Positions 19,587 to 28,565 of a stretch of 64,000 nt of DNA are shown in pieces (within the stretch, counting starts at the first letter, position 1; the number at the start of each line of letters is the position of its first letter). The stretch covers positions 1,612,001 through 1,676,000 of the forward strand of contig NZ_HG992750.1 of the NCBI RefSeq assembly GCF_905175385.1, in the 5' to 3' direction. Under the pieces are notes generated by a model. It was not told the origin of the DNA. It saw nothing but the letters and a program-made list of their open reading frames with translations, and ran no database searches. The position numbers and the translations under genes are program-made. The stretch is from Vibrio sp. B1FLJ16. GTDB lineage: Bacteria; Pseudomonadota; Gammaproteobacteria; Enterobacterales; Vibrionaceae.

Positions 19587-21578
19587 GTGACACGCGATCA
19601 ATTTGAGTTATTGGCACCCGGTGGCGATTTAGAAGCAATTAAAGCAGCAATCGCAGCAGGCGCAGACGCCATTTACTGCGGGCTGGACCGCTTCAATGCC
19701 CGCAATAGAGCAGCCAACCTCACGCTGGATAACTTAAACGGCGTATTAACACTCGCACACCAGCACAACTGTAAAATCTTCCTCACTCTCAACGTATTGA
19801 TTTTAGAGAGTGAAATTCCGGCGATCGTGCGCCTGCTCAGTCAGTTAAATACGACCTCCATCGATGGTGTGATCGTGCAAGACCTCGGGCTGGCTTACCT
19901 TCTTAAACATCACTTTCCTGATTTAGATGTTCATGCTTCGACTCAGCTCAATACCCATAACGAAGGGCAGATTCTGTTCCTCAATCAGTTAACGGCGAGT
20001 CGCGTTAACCTTTCGCGTGAGTTAAATATCGACGAGATAAAACACCTCGCTCAGTTTGGTCGTGAGCATAACGTGATGATGGAAGTGTTTGTTCATGGCT
20101 CTTACTGCATCGGATTCTCGGGTATTTGTTATATCAGCAGCGCACGTAATGGCGCTTCTGGTAACCGTGGCCGTTGCAGCCAGCCTTGTCGCGAGCAGTA
20201 CCAAACGACAAAAGCCGGCCATCACTGCCCGCTTAACCTAAAAGACAACTCCGCCTTTGGTGACCTGCAAGCCCTTGCCGATGCAGGTGTGTACTCGTTA
20301 AAAGTAGAAGGCCGAATCAAGAAATCGCACTACGTTTACACAGTGGTCGATAACTGGCGTCAGCAAATTGATCGCCTGTGTGACGGTTTAGAGCTATCTG
20401 ACGATACGACTGAGCTTTACACCGTGTTTAACCGTGATTTCTCCAATGCCTTTTTACAGGGCAACTTCGGCAAAGCAATGTACATCGACAACCCGCGCGA
20501 TCACGCCGTCAAACACTTCTCTAAGATTTATCAGTGTCAGTCTGAGAGTGAAGTCCAGCAGGTTAAAAGGAAGCTCTACGATGACAAAACGGCCATCATC
20601 GAGAAAGTCGCTACAAAGACGCAGGGTTTTGATATCAGCTCCGCTCAGGATTCTGGCAGCAGCTTGAAAGGCGCAATTGACGTACCGGATATTCCGCAGC
20701 TCACTCAGCCCGACCCCATTCAAGGCGCGCCAAAACTGTCGGTGCTGGTCTCTTCTGCGCAGGATGCCATGCTAAGTGAATATCAAAATGTCGATGTCTA
20801 TTATCAACTGCCAATGGGGTTAGCGGGTGAGTTAACAGCAATGGTCGAGCTATTCCAAGCAAATCCCGCTCTAAAACCTTGGTTCCCGGCAATTTTGATT
20901 GGTGATGATTTCCAAGCCGCGCGAAATTTCCTTGAGACGATTCAACCTGAGCTTCTTATCACCAATAACTCCGGCGTGGGTATGATAGCGCTAGAGCTTG
21001 ACTTAGACTGGGTTGCAGGGCCGCAAATGAACACCACCAACTCTTATGCGTTGAAGTGTTTGCAGGAAGAATTTTCCGCCAGCGGCGCGTTTATCTCCAA
21101 TGAAGTGAACATGAAGCAGATGCGCCATATCAAACGCCCACAATCCATGCGCAGCTTCTACAGTATCTATCATCCGAATACCTTGCTTACCAGCCGCCAG
21201 TGCCTGTTTCAGCAAACCGAAGGCTGCCGTAAAGTGAAGGTAAACAAAGGCTGTCTAAAGCGTTGTGAAAAGCGCACGTCAATCATCAACCTCAAAGACA
21301 ATCCGTATGTGCTGCAAAAACAGAAAGGCAGTCATAATTCCCTCTATGGCGAACACCATGTACTGAACCTGCAAGTGTTGCAGGATTTGCCACAACTGTT
21401 TACCGACGTGCTGATTGATCTGCGCGATATACAGACCGAAACCAGAGTATCGGTCACCAAGCCCGAGCTGATAGATGCCTTTTTGAAGCAACTCTCCGAG
21501 AGCAGCGAGCAAAACATGCAAACCTTACAGAAGATGGTTCATCCAGCCACCAACGCGCAGTACTTGAAAGGGCTTTAA
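19587..21578 (+). CDS. rlhA: U32 family protein, RlhA-like (23S rRNA hydroxylation)
   Basis: This is a U32 family protein of about 663 residues with the TIM-barrel start FELLAPGGDLEAIKAAIAAGADAIYCGL. A cysteine-rich stretch (GSYCIGFSGICYISS followed by GRCSQPCREQY) is typical of the family, which binds an iron-sulphur cluster. The long C-terminal part (DUF3656-like, with GCRKVKVNKGCLKRCEKR) and total length fit E. coli RlhA/YdcP, which hydroxylates C2501 of 23S rRNA, rather than the shorter TrhP, UbiU or UbiV. The start is placed at the GTG at 19587, behind AAGAGAAA; a GTG at 19539 would add 16 residues but lacks a site. A short gene follows 33 bases later. Confidence 0.75.
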   Translation: MTRDQFELLAPGGDLEAIKAAIAAGADAIYCGLDRFNARNRAANLTLDNLNGVLTLAHQHNCKIFLTLNVLILESEIPAIVRLLSQLNTTSIDGVIVQDLGLAYLLKHHFPDLDVHASTQLNTHNEGQILFLNQLTASRVNLSRELNIDEIKHLAQFGREHNVMMEVFVHGSYCIGFSGICYISSARNGASGNRGRCSQPCREQYQTTKAGHHCPLNLKDNSAFGDLQALADAGVYSLKVEGRIKKSHYVYTVVDNWRQQIDRLCDGLELSDDTTELYTVFNRDFSNAFLQGNFGKAMYIDNPRDHAVKHFSKIYQCQSESEVQQVKRKLYDDKTAIIEKVATKTQGFDISSAQDSGSSLKGAIDVPDIPQLTQPDPIQGAPKLSVLVSSAQDAMLSEYQNVDVYYQLPMGLAGELTAMVELFQANPALKPWFPAILIGDDFQAARNFLETIQPELLITNNSGVGMIALELDLDWVAGPQMNTTNSYALKCLQEEFSASGAFISNEVNMKQMRHIKRPQSMRSFYSIYHPNTLLTSRQCLFQQTEGCRKVKVNKGCLKRCEKRTSIINLKDNPYVLQKQKGSHNSLYGEHHVLNLQVLQDLPQLFTDVLIDLRDIQTETRVSVTKPELIDAFLKQLSESSEQNMQTLQKMVHPATNAQYLKGL

Positions 21579-21611
21579 CAGCGAACCTAAATTCAAAGAG
21601 CCAGATATTAG

Positions 21612-21989
21612 ATGAAACAAGAAACACTTAACTACTTTAATGACTTGAATTACACCATCACGACACAATCAGATGAGGTGTATGAGCTAAATCAGAACCG
21701 CACCGGACTAACGGTCGAGCTTAATTTTTCGGTATTGAACCAGGGAAAGCTCCCAGAATTACAAGTACAAAATACCGATAAAAAGCTGTTCTTCTTAGCG
21801 CTCGGCGACGTGGAACAAATCGGTATTGATAACTTAGAACCATTCTTTCTAAACCTCGATGAACACTGCTCGCTGGTCGTACTGGAAGAAGAGTTCTTTG
21901 AACAAAGCATGAAAGAGATTTGGATGTTCTTAGCCAAAGACCCGCGCGAACGCGATGCCTTTAAAGAGAGTAAGTACTACAAAGGCTGA
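21612..21989 (+). CDS. Conserved hypothetical protein downstream of the U32 gene
   Basis: The 125-residue acidic protein (MKQETLNYFNDLNYTI at the start) has no signal or membrane segment. It has alternating beta-like segments (KLFFLALGDVEQIGI, CSLVVLEEEFFEQ). It starts 33 bases behind the U32 gene and may be co-transcribed. I recognise no family. Confidence 0.7.
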   Translation: MKQETLNYFNDLNYTITTQSDEVYELNQNRTGLTVELNFSVLNQGKLPELQVQNTDKKLFFLALGDVEQIGIDNLEPFFLNLDEHCSLVVLEEEFFEQSMKEIWMFLAKDPRERDAFKESKYYKG

Positions 21990-22218
21990 AACGGTAATAC
22001 CTATTCATCGCTAACAAGGCTGAGATGAAGGTTGACTGTCAACGGTTTAGCTCCTCCGTATCGCAAAGGATCTGGGTATCTCAAGGCTCTACTAATATCG
22101 AGCTGCCGATATGAGTTATGTCAAAAATATTGACCGAGAATCAGCAGAAGTCAGATTAACAGTAAGCAATAAAAAAACGGCAGTCAGTGATAGGGTTAAT
22201 CGACAAATAAACCCTACA

Positions 22219-22498
22219 TATACCCAAGTAACCTCAAGATGCTCGGTTCAGCGAGAATGGCTTGGTTCGCAGTCACGGCAACGATTAGAAGATCTAGTCA
22301 TTCTAAATCAAAAATCGTTAACAAAGGCTGTGAGCCAAGCCAACTCGCCCTTCGGGAGCGTGTCACAGGCACTACTTCAGCGTCAAATAACTTGGAAAGA
22401 GCTCGCTATTCCACTGCGTTACTTACTTTGTGAATAAGCCTTGAACTAGCACCAGTGACAACGCTCTGAACCCTGCATCTTGAAGTCACTTGGGTATA
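22219..22498. mobile_element. MITE-like element with TATACCC terminal inverted repeats, copy 2
   Basis: The 280-bp element lies in the gap between two convergent genes (21990-22555). Its ends TATACCCAAGTAACCTCAAG and CTTGAAGTCACTTGGGTATA pair as terminal inverted repeats. Internal sequence matches copy 1 at 13557-13837, including TCAAAAATCGTTAACAAAG and CTCGCCCTTCGGGAGCGTGT. The flanking 229 bases to its left hold nothing recognisable. Confidence 0.8.
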
Positions 22499-22555
22499 AA
22501 CTACCATTTTCATGCGGAGCCGAATTACTCGGTTCGGACTGTAATCCCAAGGACC

Positions 22556-25500
22556 TCAGAGGTTAGGTTGCGCCTCTAGCCCATATTGTGACCATTTAGT
22601 TAGCTTTAAATCATCCAAAATAAGCAGCACGCAAGGCACAACAATTGACGCGAGTAACGTGGCTGAGACTAAGCCAAACGCAATACTGGCAATTAGCGGG
22701 ATCAGAAATTGCGCCTGTGTGCTAGTTTCAGTTAACAGTGGAAGTAAGCCTGCAAAAGTGGTTAACGAGGTAATAAATATCGCTCTGAATCGGTCACGCA
22801 CCGCCGCTCGACAAGCATCTATCAAGCGCTCGCCTTGGGTGAAATTCTGCTTAATAAAGTTGACCAACAAAATGTTATCGTTAACGACAATACCCGCTAA
22901 GGTTGCAAAGCCAACCAGACTTGGAATAGTCAAATCAAACCCCATACCTAGATGCCCCCATACCACACCAATCCAGCCCATAGGTATCGCCAGCAGCACT
23001 GCGATAGGTTGGGTGTAACTTTGGAAAAGGAAAACTAAGATAAGATAGATCCCCACCAGGCCAAGAGCAAAGAAGGTCGCTAGTGAGGAGCCCGTATCTG
23101 AGCTTTCTTTATCCTGACCTTGAGAGGCAAAACTGACCTCTGGGAATTTCTGTTGAATTTGCGGAACAAATTCACTATTGAACTGCAGCATGACTTCACG
23201 CGCATTGGCAACCCGAGTATCGATGTTGCCTTGGACAACCACCGTATTCATCCCATTAATGCGGTGGATCCGTGAGAAACCTTGTTCTTTGTCAAACGTC
23301 GCCACACTTGATAGCGGAACAAGGGTTCCATTACCTGCCGTCACCATCAAATTATTCAGCTCATACAGGCTAGCTTGGTGAGTAAACTCATCCAATCTCA
23401 CACTAATATCCACCAGCTCACCTTGTTGGAAAACCGTCAGATCAGTGCTGCCTTTTACCGCACTGCGCAGCGTTTGAGCAACATTGGAAGCATTAACTCC
23501 CATCACGCCGGCTTCATCTTTAAGGTTAACGTGGAATTCGGTCCTACCCTCACGCAGATCGGTGGAAAGGTTATAGACACCATCAAATCCCTTCAACCAC
23601 TTCACAAGCGAGCGGCTAACTTGATTGAGCTGTTCTAAAGAATCCCCTTGAACTCGAATATCAATACCATTGCCGGCAATGCCACGTTCTTTATCGGTGA
23701 ACTTGAGTGAAACGACATCTGCCGTGGGTCCTACTTTTTGTTTCCAATCTTGAATTAGATCTTTAATGTTCTGCTGCCTAAACTGCGCTGGTAGAAGATC
23801 GGCACTGACGGTTGCCATGTGCGGCCCCGATTCATTGGCATCAGAATTTGAGTTGAACATGATGGTGGTGCTCGCGACCAAAGGTTGTGAGCTTGGGTAT
23901 TTCTCTGCGTAATCTTGATTGAGATCTTCAAGCGCGGTAGATACTTTCTCTACCACCGTCTCTGTCTGGCTAAGTAAAGTACCCTGCGGGAGCAAGATGC
24001 GCGCTTGCAGCACATCGCTTTCCAAAGCAGGCATGGCTTTGAATTTCAAAAAGCCTGACGAAATAGAAGCTGTCGAGATCATCACCACCATCACCAGTAT
24101 CCCCAGTGAAAGATAAGGCGTATTCATCGCTTTGACACTCACTGGCACGAAAAATCTATCTCTGATATTTTCAAACCCAGCAATGAATTTATCCCGTATA
24201 GGGTTGGAGCGAAATTCAGTATGGCTGTGCGCCAAATGAGACGGCAGGATCAAGAAAGCTTCTGTCAGACTGACAAGTAACGTAATCAATAACACGATGG
24301 GAATATAGCGTAATACTTCGCCCATATTACCCGTGAGAAACATCAGCGGCCCTATCACCATGATGGTGGTAGCAAACGATGCGATCACACCAGGGAAAAC
24401 TTGCTTGGTGCCTTCAACCGCAGCGTCAAACGCAGACAATCCTTTTTGCCTCTTGGCTGCGATGTTTTCTGCAATGATCAAAGAGTCATCCATTAGCAGA
24501 CCAATGGCAACAATCAGCCCGACCAGCGTCATCATATTCAGGGTATAACCGAGAAGTTGTATCGTAAAAATAGCGCCAAGAAATGAAACCGGCAGCCCCA
24601 TGGTGACCCAAAAGCTAAAGCGAATATTAAAGAACGCCCACAACATCAAAAATGCCAGTGCCAACCCTTGTACGCCATTGCTGGTAAGAATTCTCAGGCG
24701 TTCAATAATGTTAGTGCTGGAATCTTGCGTGATGGTTAAAGCGACGCCTTCAGGGGCTTTCGCTTGTTCTTTTTCAACAATGCTGACGATCGCATCCTTA
24801 ACCGTCAAAGTATCCTGAAATTGTGTTTTAGACACCTGAAGCAAAGCGGCACGCTGGCCATTGAACAGGATTTGATTTTCATCGGTACTGAACTTCTGCT
24901 GAATAACGGCAACATCACCCAAACGAACCTGAGTCCCCGCCTCACTGGATTTAATCACAATATTTTCGAAGTCTCTGACGTTACTACCTAAGTGGTCGAA
25001 ACGGACACTGATCTCTTCCAAGTCATTACTAAATACACCAGCCGGAGTGCTAATACTTTGCTGTTGTACCAGATTGGACAAGTCAGACACACTCAGGCCG
25101 TACTGTTGCAACTTCCACTGCGACACGCGAATTTCTATTTCTTGATCCGCAAAACCGCTCACGGTCACCTGCGTGATCATTGGACTGCCTTTTAGCTTGT
25201 GTTTAATTTGTTGGGCGTAAAGATATAAGTCCCTATCTGACATATTGCCGGTAATAGCGACACTGGCCACCGTCGCCACTCTGTCCAGTTTCGACACCGT
25301 CATCTGCTCAACCCGATCCGGAAAGTCATTTATGGCGTTAACCTGCTGCTGAATATCGCTGGTTAAGGTGTCTATGTCCTCATCATCACCGATTTCCACA
25401 TTGGCGATGACCAAATTCTCTCTGGCATCACAGCTTAACTCTTTAATTCCACTCAGCTTATCGAGTGAGTCTTCTAACGGGTAACACACCTCTTCCATCA

Positions 25501-25669
25501 TCTCAAAAGGAGACGCGCCCGGATAAACGATTCGAACTTCAATATTTTTGGTCGGGGTGAGCGGAAAAGTGTCTTTCTGAAGTTTGGGCAAGGCAAAACC
25601 CCCTAACAGAAGTACTGCCATCATCAGTACATTGGCGCCAGTGGCGTGTCGTGCGAAAAAAGCGATCAT
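22556..25669 (-). CDS. RND efflux pump, inner-membrane permease subunit
   Basis: This 1037-residue proton-driven transporter has the RND layout: TM1 at the N-terminus (ATGANVLMMAVLLLGGFAL), a large periplasmic loop, the TM2-TM6 block with the proton-relay aspartates in VAIGLLMDDSLIIAENIAA, a second periplasmic loop, and the last TM block with VVNDNILLVNFIK. It should export hydrophobic compounds together with the adaptor encoded just upstream and an outer-membrane channel not present here. Its ATG overlaps the adaptor stop (ATGA). Substrates are unknown; similarity is to the HAE1/MexF-like side rather than to heavy-metal pumps, by eye only. Confidence 0.95.
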   Translation of the reverse strand: MIAFFARHATGANVLMMAVLLLGGFALPKLQKDTFPLTPTKNIEVRIVYPGASPFEMMEEVCYPLEDSLDKLSGIKELSCDARENLVIANVEIGDDEDIDTLTSDIQQQVNAINDFPDRVEQMTVSKLDRVATVASVAITGNMSDRDLYLYAQQIKHKLKGSPMITQVTVSGFADQEIEIRVSQWKLQQYGLSVSDLSNLVQQQSISTPAGVFSNDLEEISVRFDHLGSNVRDFENIVIKSSEAGTQVRLGDVAVIQQKFSTDENQILFNGQRAALLQVSKTQFQDTLTVKDAIVSIVEKEQAKAPEGVALTITQDSSTNIIERLRILTSNGVQGLALAFLMLWAFFNIRFSFWVTMGLPVSFLGAIFTIQLLGYTLNMMTLVGLIVAIGLLMDDSLIIAENIAAKRQKGLSAFDAAVEGTKQVFPGVIASFATTIMVIGPLMFLTGNMGEVLRYIPIVLLITLLVSLTEAFLILPSHLAHSHTEFRSNPIRDKFIAGFENIRDRFFVPVSVKAMNTPYLSLGILVMVVMISTASISSGFLKFKAMPALESDVLQARILLPQGTLLSQTETVVEKVSTALEDLNQDYAEKYPSSQPLVASTTIMFNSNSDANESGPHMATVSADLLPAQFRQQNIKDLIQDWKQKVGPTADVVSLKFTDKERGIAGNGIDIRVQGDSLEQLNQVSRSLVKWLKGFDGVYNLSTDLREGRTEFHVNLKDEAGVMGVNASNVAQTLRSAVKGSTDLTVFQQGELVDISVRLDEFTHQASLYELNNLMVTAGNGTLVPLSSVATFDKEQGFSRIHRINGMNTVVVQGNIDTRVANAREVMLQFNSEFVPQIQQKFPEVSFASQGQDKESSDTGSSLATFFALGLVGIYLILVFLFQSYTQPIAVLLAIPMGWIGVVWGHLGMGFDLTIPSLVGFATLAGIVVNDNILLVNFIKQNFTQGERLIDACRAAVRDRFRAIFITSLTTFAGLLPLLTETSTQAQFLIPLIASIAFGLVSATLLASIVVPCVLLILDDLKLTKWSQYGLEAQPNL

Positions 25670-26988
25670 AGCTTGCCCTCTTTCTGAATCGCATTTACAG
25701 CTTTAAATCCGCTATGCGTATCCAACCAGAGGCCGATTTTCTCATCCGGTTGCGGTTGTAAAGACATCCCCTCAACGGCGGGAGAAAGTTTACTTAGTGC
25801 AACCACATCACCGAATTCCACGCCAGATTTGATCACCGCAACCTGCCCTTGGATAAAATCAACGCTCACAGGTTTGATTCTCAGTTTTCCTTCAGAGACA
25901 GTGTAAACTTTACCGTCATGAATGGCGTTTATCGGTAGCAGTACTTGTTGCTCCATAACCGGAGCTTTAAGCGTCACTTTAACAAAAGTCCCTCGAATAA
26001 GTGGTGGTTTCTCACCCGGGATCGCTTGCTGATAAGGCTGATTGATTTGAGCGACGAGGCTTTGACTTTGAGTCTGAGCATCGATTTCACCTCCGGATCG
26101 GCTGACCGCGGCAGGCCAAGTGATCACTTTATCGCCAGCCTGGAGCTCGACTGTCGCGCTCAAGTTGCTATGAACATCTTCGTCAAGCGAGTCTAAGTGA
26201 TTGGAATTTCTTAGCGGGCGCATTTTACCAAGCGGAAACTGCGCGCGTACCTCGACGGCGTCAATGCCATCCGCTTTGAGCAGCAACTCCCCCTTATTGA
26301 CATACTCAGCAAGCCCAACCAAGGTTTCAACAATGCGAATATCAAACGGGGCTTTAATCACGGTTTGTTCAAGATCGCGGTTTGCGAGAGCAAGTTCCGT
26401 TTGTAATACCTTCTGCTGGGCTTGATTAATCGCTAGCTGGTTTTTTTGAGTCTGGAGCTGTTGCTGGCTACTAAGCAGCTCTTTGGTCGCGCGGTCTTTC
26501 TCTGTTTTGGAGATATGCCCGGTCTCACTTAATTTGATTGAGCGTGCATATTCTGACTGTTGTACCTGAAACTCTTTCTCTGCAATCTTGAGTGAATCGA
26601 TAATTGTTTGTTTTGTCAGCGTTAGTACTTCAAGCTCTGCCTGCAAGCGAGCAATAATGAGCTGATAAGAGGCGGGATCGATTCTGAGGATTTCGCTATC
26701 TTTACGAATAATGGTGCCAGTTTTGTATTGCTCGGAAACCCATACAACTGCGCCGTCGAGTTCGGACTGTGCCTGCCAATCTTGAGCGGGTTCAGTATGC
26801 CCATATCCGAAGGCTGAAGGTTGGATGTTTCGTGGCTCAACTTTCAGCACTCGCACCACCTTTTTAGGGGCGGCAGTACTCGCTTTGGGCGGTTCGGCCT
26901 TCATTCTCGGTGCCACGATCAATAGCGCGATGCCTAGTAAAACAGGAGGAATAAACAACGCCCTCTGCAACCAACTGTATCCAGTCAT
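25666..26988 (-). CDS. RND efflux periplasmic adaptor (HlyD/MFP family)
   Basis: The 440-residue protein has one N-terminal membrane anchor (ALFIPPVLLGIALLIVAP), a lipoyl half-motif (DGAVVWVSEQYKTGTIIRKDSEILRID), a long coiled-coil hairpin rich in Gln/Leu/Lys (about residues 130-210), a second lipoyl half (KAPFDIRIVETLVGLAEYVNKGELLLK) and a beta-barrel. It bridges the permease to an outer-membrane channel. The gene precedes the permease gene with a 4-base overlap. Confidence 0.93.
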   Translation of the reverse strand: MTGYSWLQRALFIPPVLLGIALLIVAPRMKAEPPKASTAAPKKVVRVLKVEPRNIQPSAFGYGHTEPAQDWQAQSELDGAVVWVSEQYKTGTIIRKDSEILRIDPASYQLIIARLQAELEVLTLTKQTIIDSLKIAEKEFQVQQSEYARSIKLSETGHISKTEKDRATKELLSSQQQLQTQKNQLAINQAQQKVLQTELALANRDLEQTVIKAPFDIRIVETLVGLAEYVNKGELLLKADGIDAVEVRAQFPLGKMRPLRNSNHLDSLDEDVHSNLSATVELQAGDKVITWPAAVSRSGGEIDAQTQSQSLVAQINQPYQQAIPGEKPPLIRGTFVKVTLKAPVMEQQVLLPINAIHDGKVYTVSEGKLRIKPVSVDFIQGQVAVIKSGVEFGDVVALSKLSPAVEGMSLQPQPDEKIGLWLDTHSGFKAVNAIQKEGKL

Positions 26989-27081
26989 AACGATTCCTTT
27001 ACCCTAGGTATATTAGCTGTAGCTTAAATAAAAATTAGCATACAGCCGTAAACAACTTTGCACTCAAGGTCTCAAAATAAG

Positions 27082-27105
27082 TCAGGCCTCGCAATGGAGA
27101 CCTGA
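27082..27105. terminator. Hairpin between the EF-hand gene and the efflux genes
   Basis: TCAGGCCTC and GAGACCTGA form an imperfect stem around GCAATG. It follows the EF-hand stop closely and can end or weaken transcription into the pump genes. The plus-strand reading is followed by TATTTTT, the minus reading by a weaker T-tract. Confidence 0.5.
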
Positions 27106-27115
27106 TATTTTTAAC

Positions 27116-27466
27116 TTACTGATTGTTTTTACCTTTGCCCATTCCAGCTCTAGGAATAGCTGCGCTTTGATGAGCGATAAACTCTTGCTCAGAAATAACA
27201 CTGTCTAAATTCTTATCTAGCGAAGCAAACGTATGGCTTTGATTGATATTTTTCAACTTACGCCCCTCCTCTGCTCGTTGAGCAATACGCTCAGACCGCG
27301 CTTGATTAAACTCAGCTTCCGTTATCTGGCCATTGCCATCCAGATCAAACTGTGAAAATACTGGACGCGACATATTGTTGTTCATGCCTTTATTCATTCC
27401 ACCAGCCACGGCTCCGAAAGCAATAGCGATGCAGAGTAACGCAATTATTGTGCTTTTGATTTTCAT
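27116..27466 (-). CDS. Small exported EF-hand protein
   Basis: This 116-residue protein has a signal peptide (MKIKSTIIALLCIAIAFGAVAGG) and two calcium-binding loops: D41 to E52 (DLDGNGQITEAE) and D84 to E95 (DKNLDSVISEQE). Both have acidic residues at the calcium positions; loop two is less canonical. It would bind calcium in the periplasm. The gene precedes the RND adaptor and permease on the same strand, with a hairpin in between, and a CpxR-like box lies about 70 bases upstream of its start. It may report or buffer envelope stress; that is a guess. Confidence 0.85.
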   Translation of the reverse strand: MKIKSTIIALLCIAIAFGAVAGGMNKGMNNNMSRPVFSQFDLDGNGQITEAEFNQARSERIAQRAEEGRKLKNINQSHTFASLDKNLDSVISEQEFIAHQSAAIPRAGMGKGKNNQ

Positions 27467-27534
27467 GACGTTTTCCTTCTCTTAAACCTTCTATTTAAGG
27501 ATATGCTAATGTAGGTAACGTTACGTAATGTGAT

Positions 27535-27549
27535 GTAAAGGTGTGTAAA
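27535..27549 (+). promoter_or_regulatory. CpxR-like box
   Basis: GTAAA, five bases (GGTGT), then GTAAA exactly matches the published CpxR consensus of two GTAAA boxes 4-8 bases apart. It lies about 70 bases upstream of the EF-hand gene. In several gammaproteobacteria Cpx controls RND pumps, so control of this pump by envelope stress is plausible. Confidence 0.5.
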
Positions 27550-27769
27550 GATGACTAAGCAGTTATCGCTTAATGTTCGGAGGGATATAGGGACAAGTCT
27601 TGCGTTTTGCCAAATATCACTTTTTGTATATCAAAAATACCTGACTATCTGTAACGTATTTTGAAACGTAGCAAGCTTCAGGGCATAACTTTGCTAGAGC
27701 TGCATTCATGTCAGTCAAGGCACTGAATAGCCGCTCAAAGTAGTAATACGGTGGATCCTAATTTTCCAT

Positions 27770-27801
27770 AATTAGTTATTGGCATATGCCAATAACTAAT
27801 T
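27770..27801. promoter_or_regulatory. Perfect 32-bp palindrome before the NifX-like gene
   Basis: The half-site AATTAGTTATTGGCAT is followed immediately by its exact complement, centred on GGCATATGCC. It ends 37 bases before the ATG of the NifX-like gene. This position and symmetry fit an operator for a dimeric regulator; the DUF134 protein encoded in the same cluster is the obvious candidate. The sequence is too symmetric for chance. Confidence 0.75.
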
Positions 27802-27838
27802 GTATAGTGTTCTCCTTACACAGATAAAGGAGAACACT

Positions 27839-28306
27839 ATGTTGTTTGCCATTCCCTGCCGCGAATCTTCTCTTTCCAATCATTTTGCCAAAGCCCCTCA
27901 GATTATGCTGTGGGATAACCAAACCAATGCCAAACGAATCCTTGAGCTGCCTAAGTCATCATCGTGTTGTGGTCATAAGCACTTTTGGCGTGAAGTATTG
28001 CAAGATAATCAGGTGAATGCTGTTGTCGTTCGTTCAATTGGTTCGAATATGCTGAGTACACTATTTAAGCTCAATGTTCGTGTTCTGAGTGCACCGCGTG
28101 GGTTCTCTCTGGAGAGCTTTGATGAAAACCAATTAACTCCAGTCACTCAAATTGAATTTGCTCGGCCGTCAGCGAATAAAAATAAAGCAAGCTGTTCAAG
28201 TCAGAGTAAATCACGTTCTGCTGTGATTGGTATGCGAGAAGCATACAGTGAACGAAGAGTTACAGACCTCGAGTACTCACTAGTAAGCTTTCGCCACAAG
28301 CGATGA
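27839..28306 (+). CDS. NifB/NifX-type (dinitrogenase iron-molybdenum cofactor) domain protein
   Basis: The ATG at 27839 has a strong AAAGGAGAA upstream; an earlier ATG at 27800 lies in the palindrome and is unlikely. The protein is about 155 residues. It starts MLFAIPCRESSLSNHFAKAP, a typical beginning of NifX/NafY-like domains, and has VVVRSIGSNMLSTLFKLNVRVL. It carries Cys6 and a Cys-Cys pair (SSSCCGHKH) as possible metal ligands, and a basic, low-complexity tail. Non-nitrogen-fixing bacteria carry such domains beside DUF134 genes, with a presumed metal-cluster or redox role. The function here is unknown. Confidence 0.8.
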   Translation: MLFAIPCRESSLSNHFAKAPQIMLWDNQTNAKRILELPKSSSCCGHKHFWREVLQDNQVNAVVVRSIGSNMLSTLFKLNVRVLSAPRGFSLESFDENQLTPVTQIEFARPSANKNKASCSSQSKSRSAVIGMREAYSERRVTDLEYSLVSFRHKR

Positions 28307-28355
28307 ATCACTTGGCGAAAGCGTTTAAGTTACTCAACCAACCAGAGAAAAAATA

Positions 28356-28565
28356 ATGATATACCTAATCAGCTTTGTGACTTTTTTGGTTGTTGTGGTC
28401 TTGATGGCGATAGGCGTGATGCTAAAACGTCAAACGATACAAGGCAGTTGTGGTGGGCTGGCTAGTATTGAAATAGAAAGAGAGTGCAACTGCGTCGAAA
28501 CGTGCGATGAGCATGCGCGTGTACTTTACCAAATACAGGAACCGCAAGTGCCTTTTAGGTTCTAG
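28356..28565 (+). CDS. NqrM-like small membrane protein (DUF539), paralogue
   Basis: This 69-residue protein has one membrane segment (LISFVTFLVVVVLMAIGVML), then GSCGGLASI and ECNCVETCD with four cysteines (32, 44, 46, 50). This is the pattern of NqrM, which helps to insert iron into the Na+-translocating NADH:quinone reductase. A true nqrM normally lies next to nqrF/apbE, so this is likely a second copy. It is 49 bases behind the NifX-like gene, so the two are probably co-transcribed. Confidence 0.75.
   Translation: MIYLISFVTFLVVVVLMAIGVMLKRQTIQGSCGGLASIEIERECNCVETCDEHARVLYQIQEPQVPFRF

Larger units (their letters stand above)
27467..27838. other. Divergent control region between EF-hand/RND genes and the NifX-like gene
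   Basis: This 372-base gap has no likely gene. It holds a CpxR-like direct repeat near the EF-hand gene and a 32-bp perfect palindrome near the NifX-like gene, both listed separately, and the 10-bp palindrome GTAACGTTAC at about 27514-27523. Confidence 0.5.

Noticed and set aside
22111..22437. Open frame of 108 codons over the MITE-like copy 2
   Set aside because: Most of it lies in the repeat, it has no ribosome binding site, and the corresponding frame in copy 1 differs. It is not a gene.
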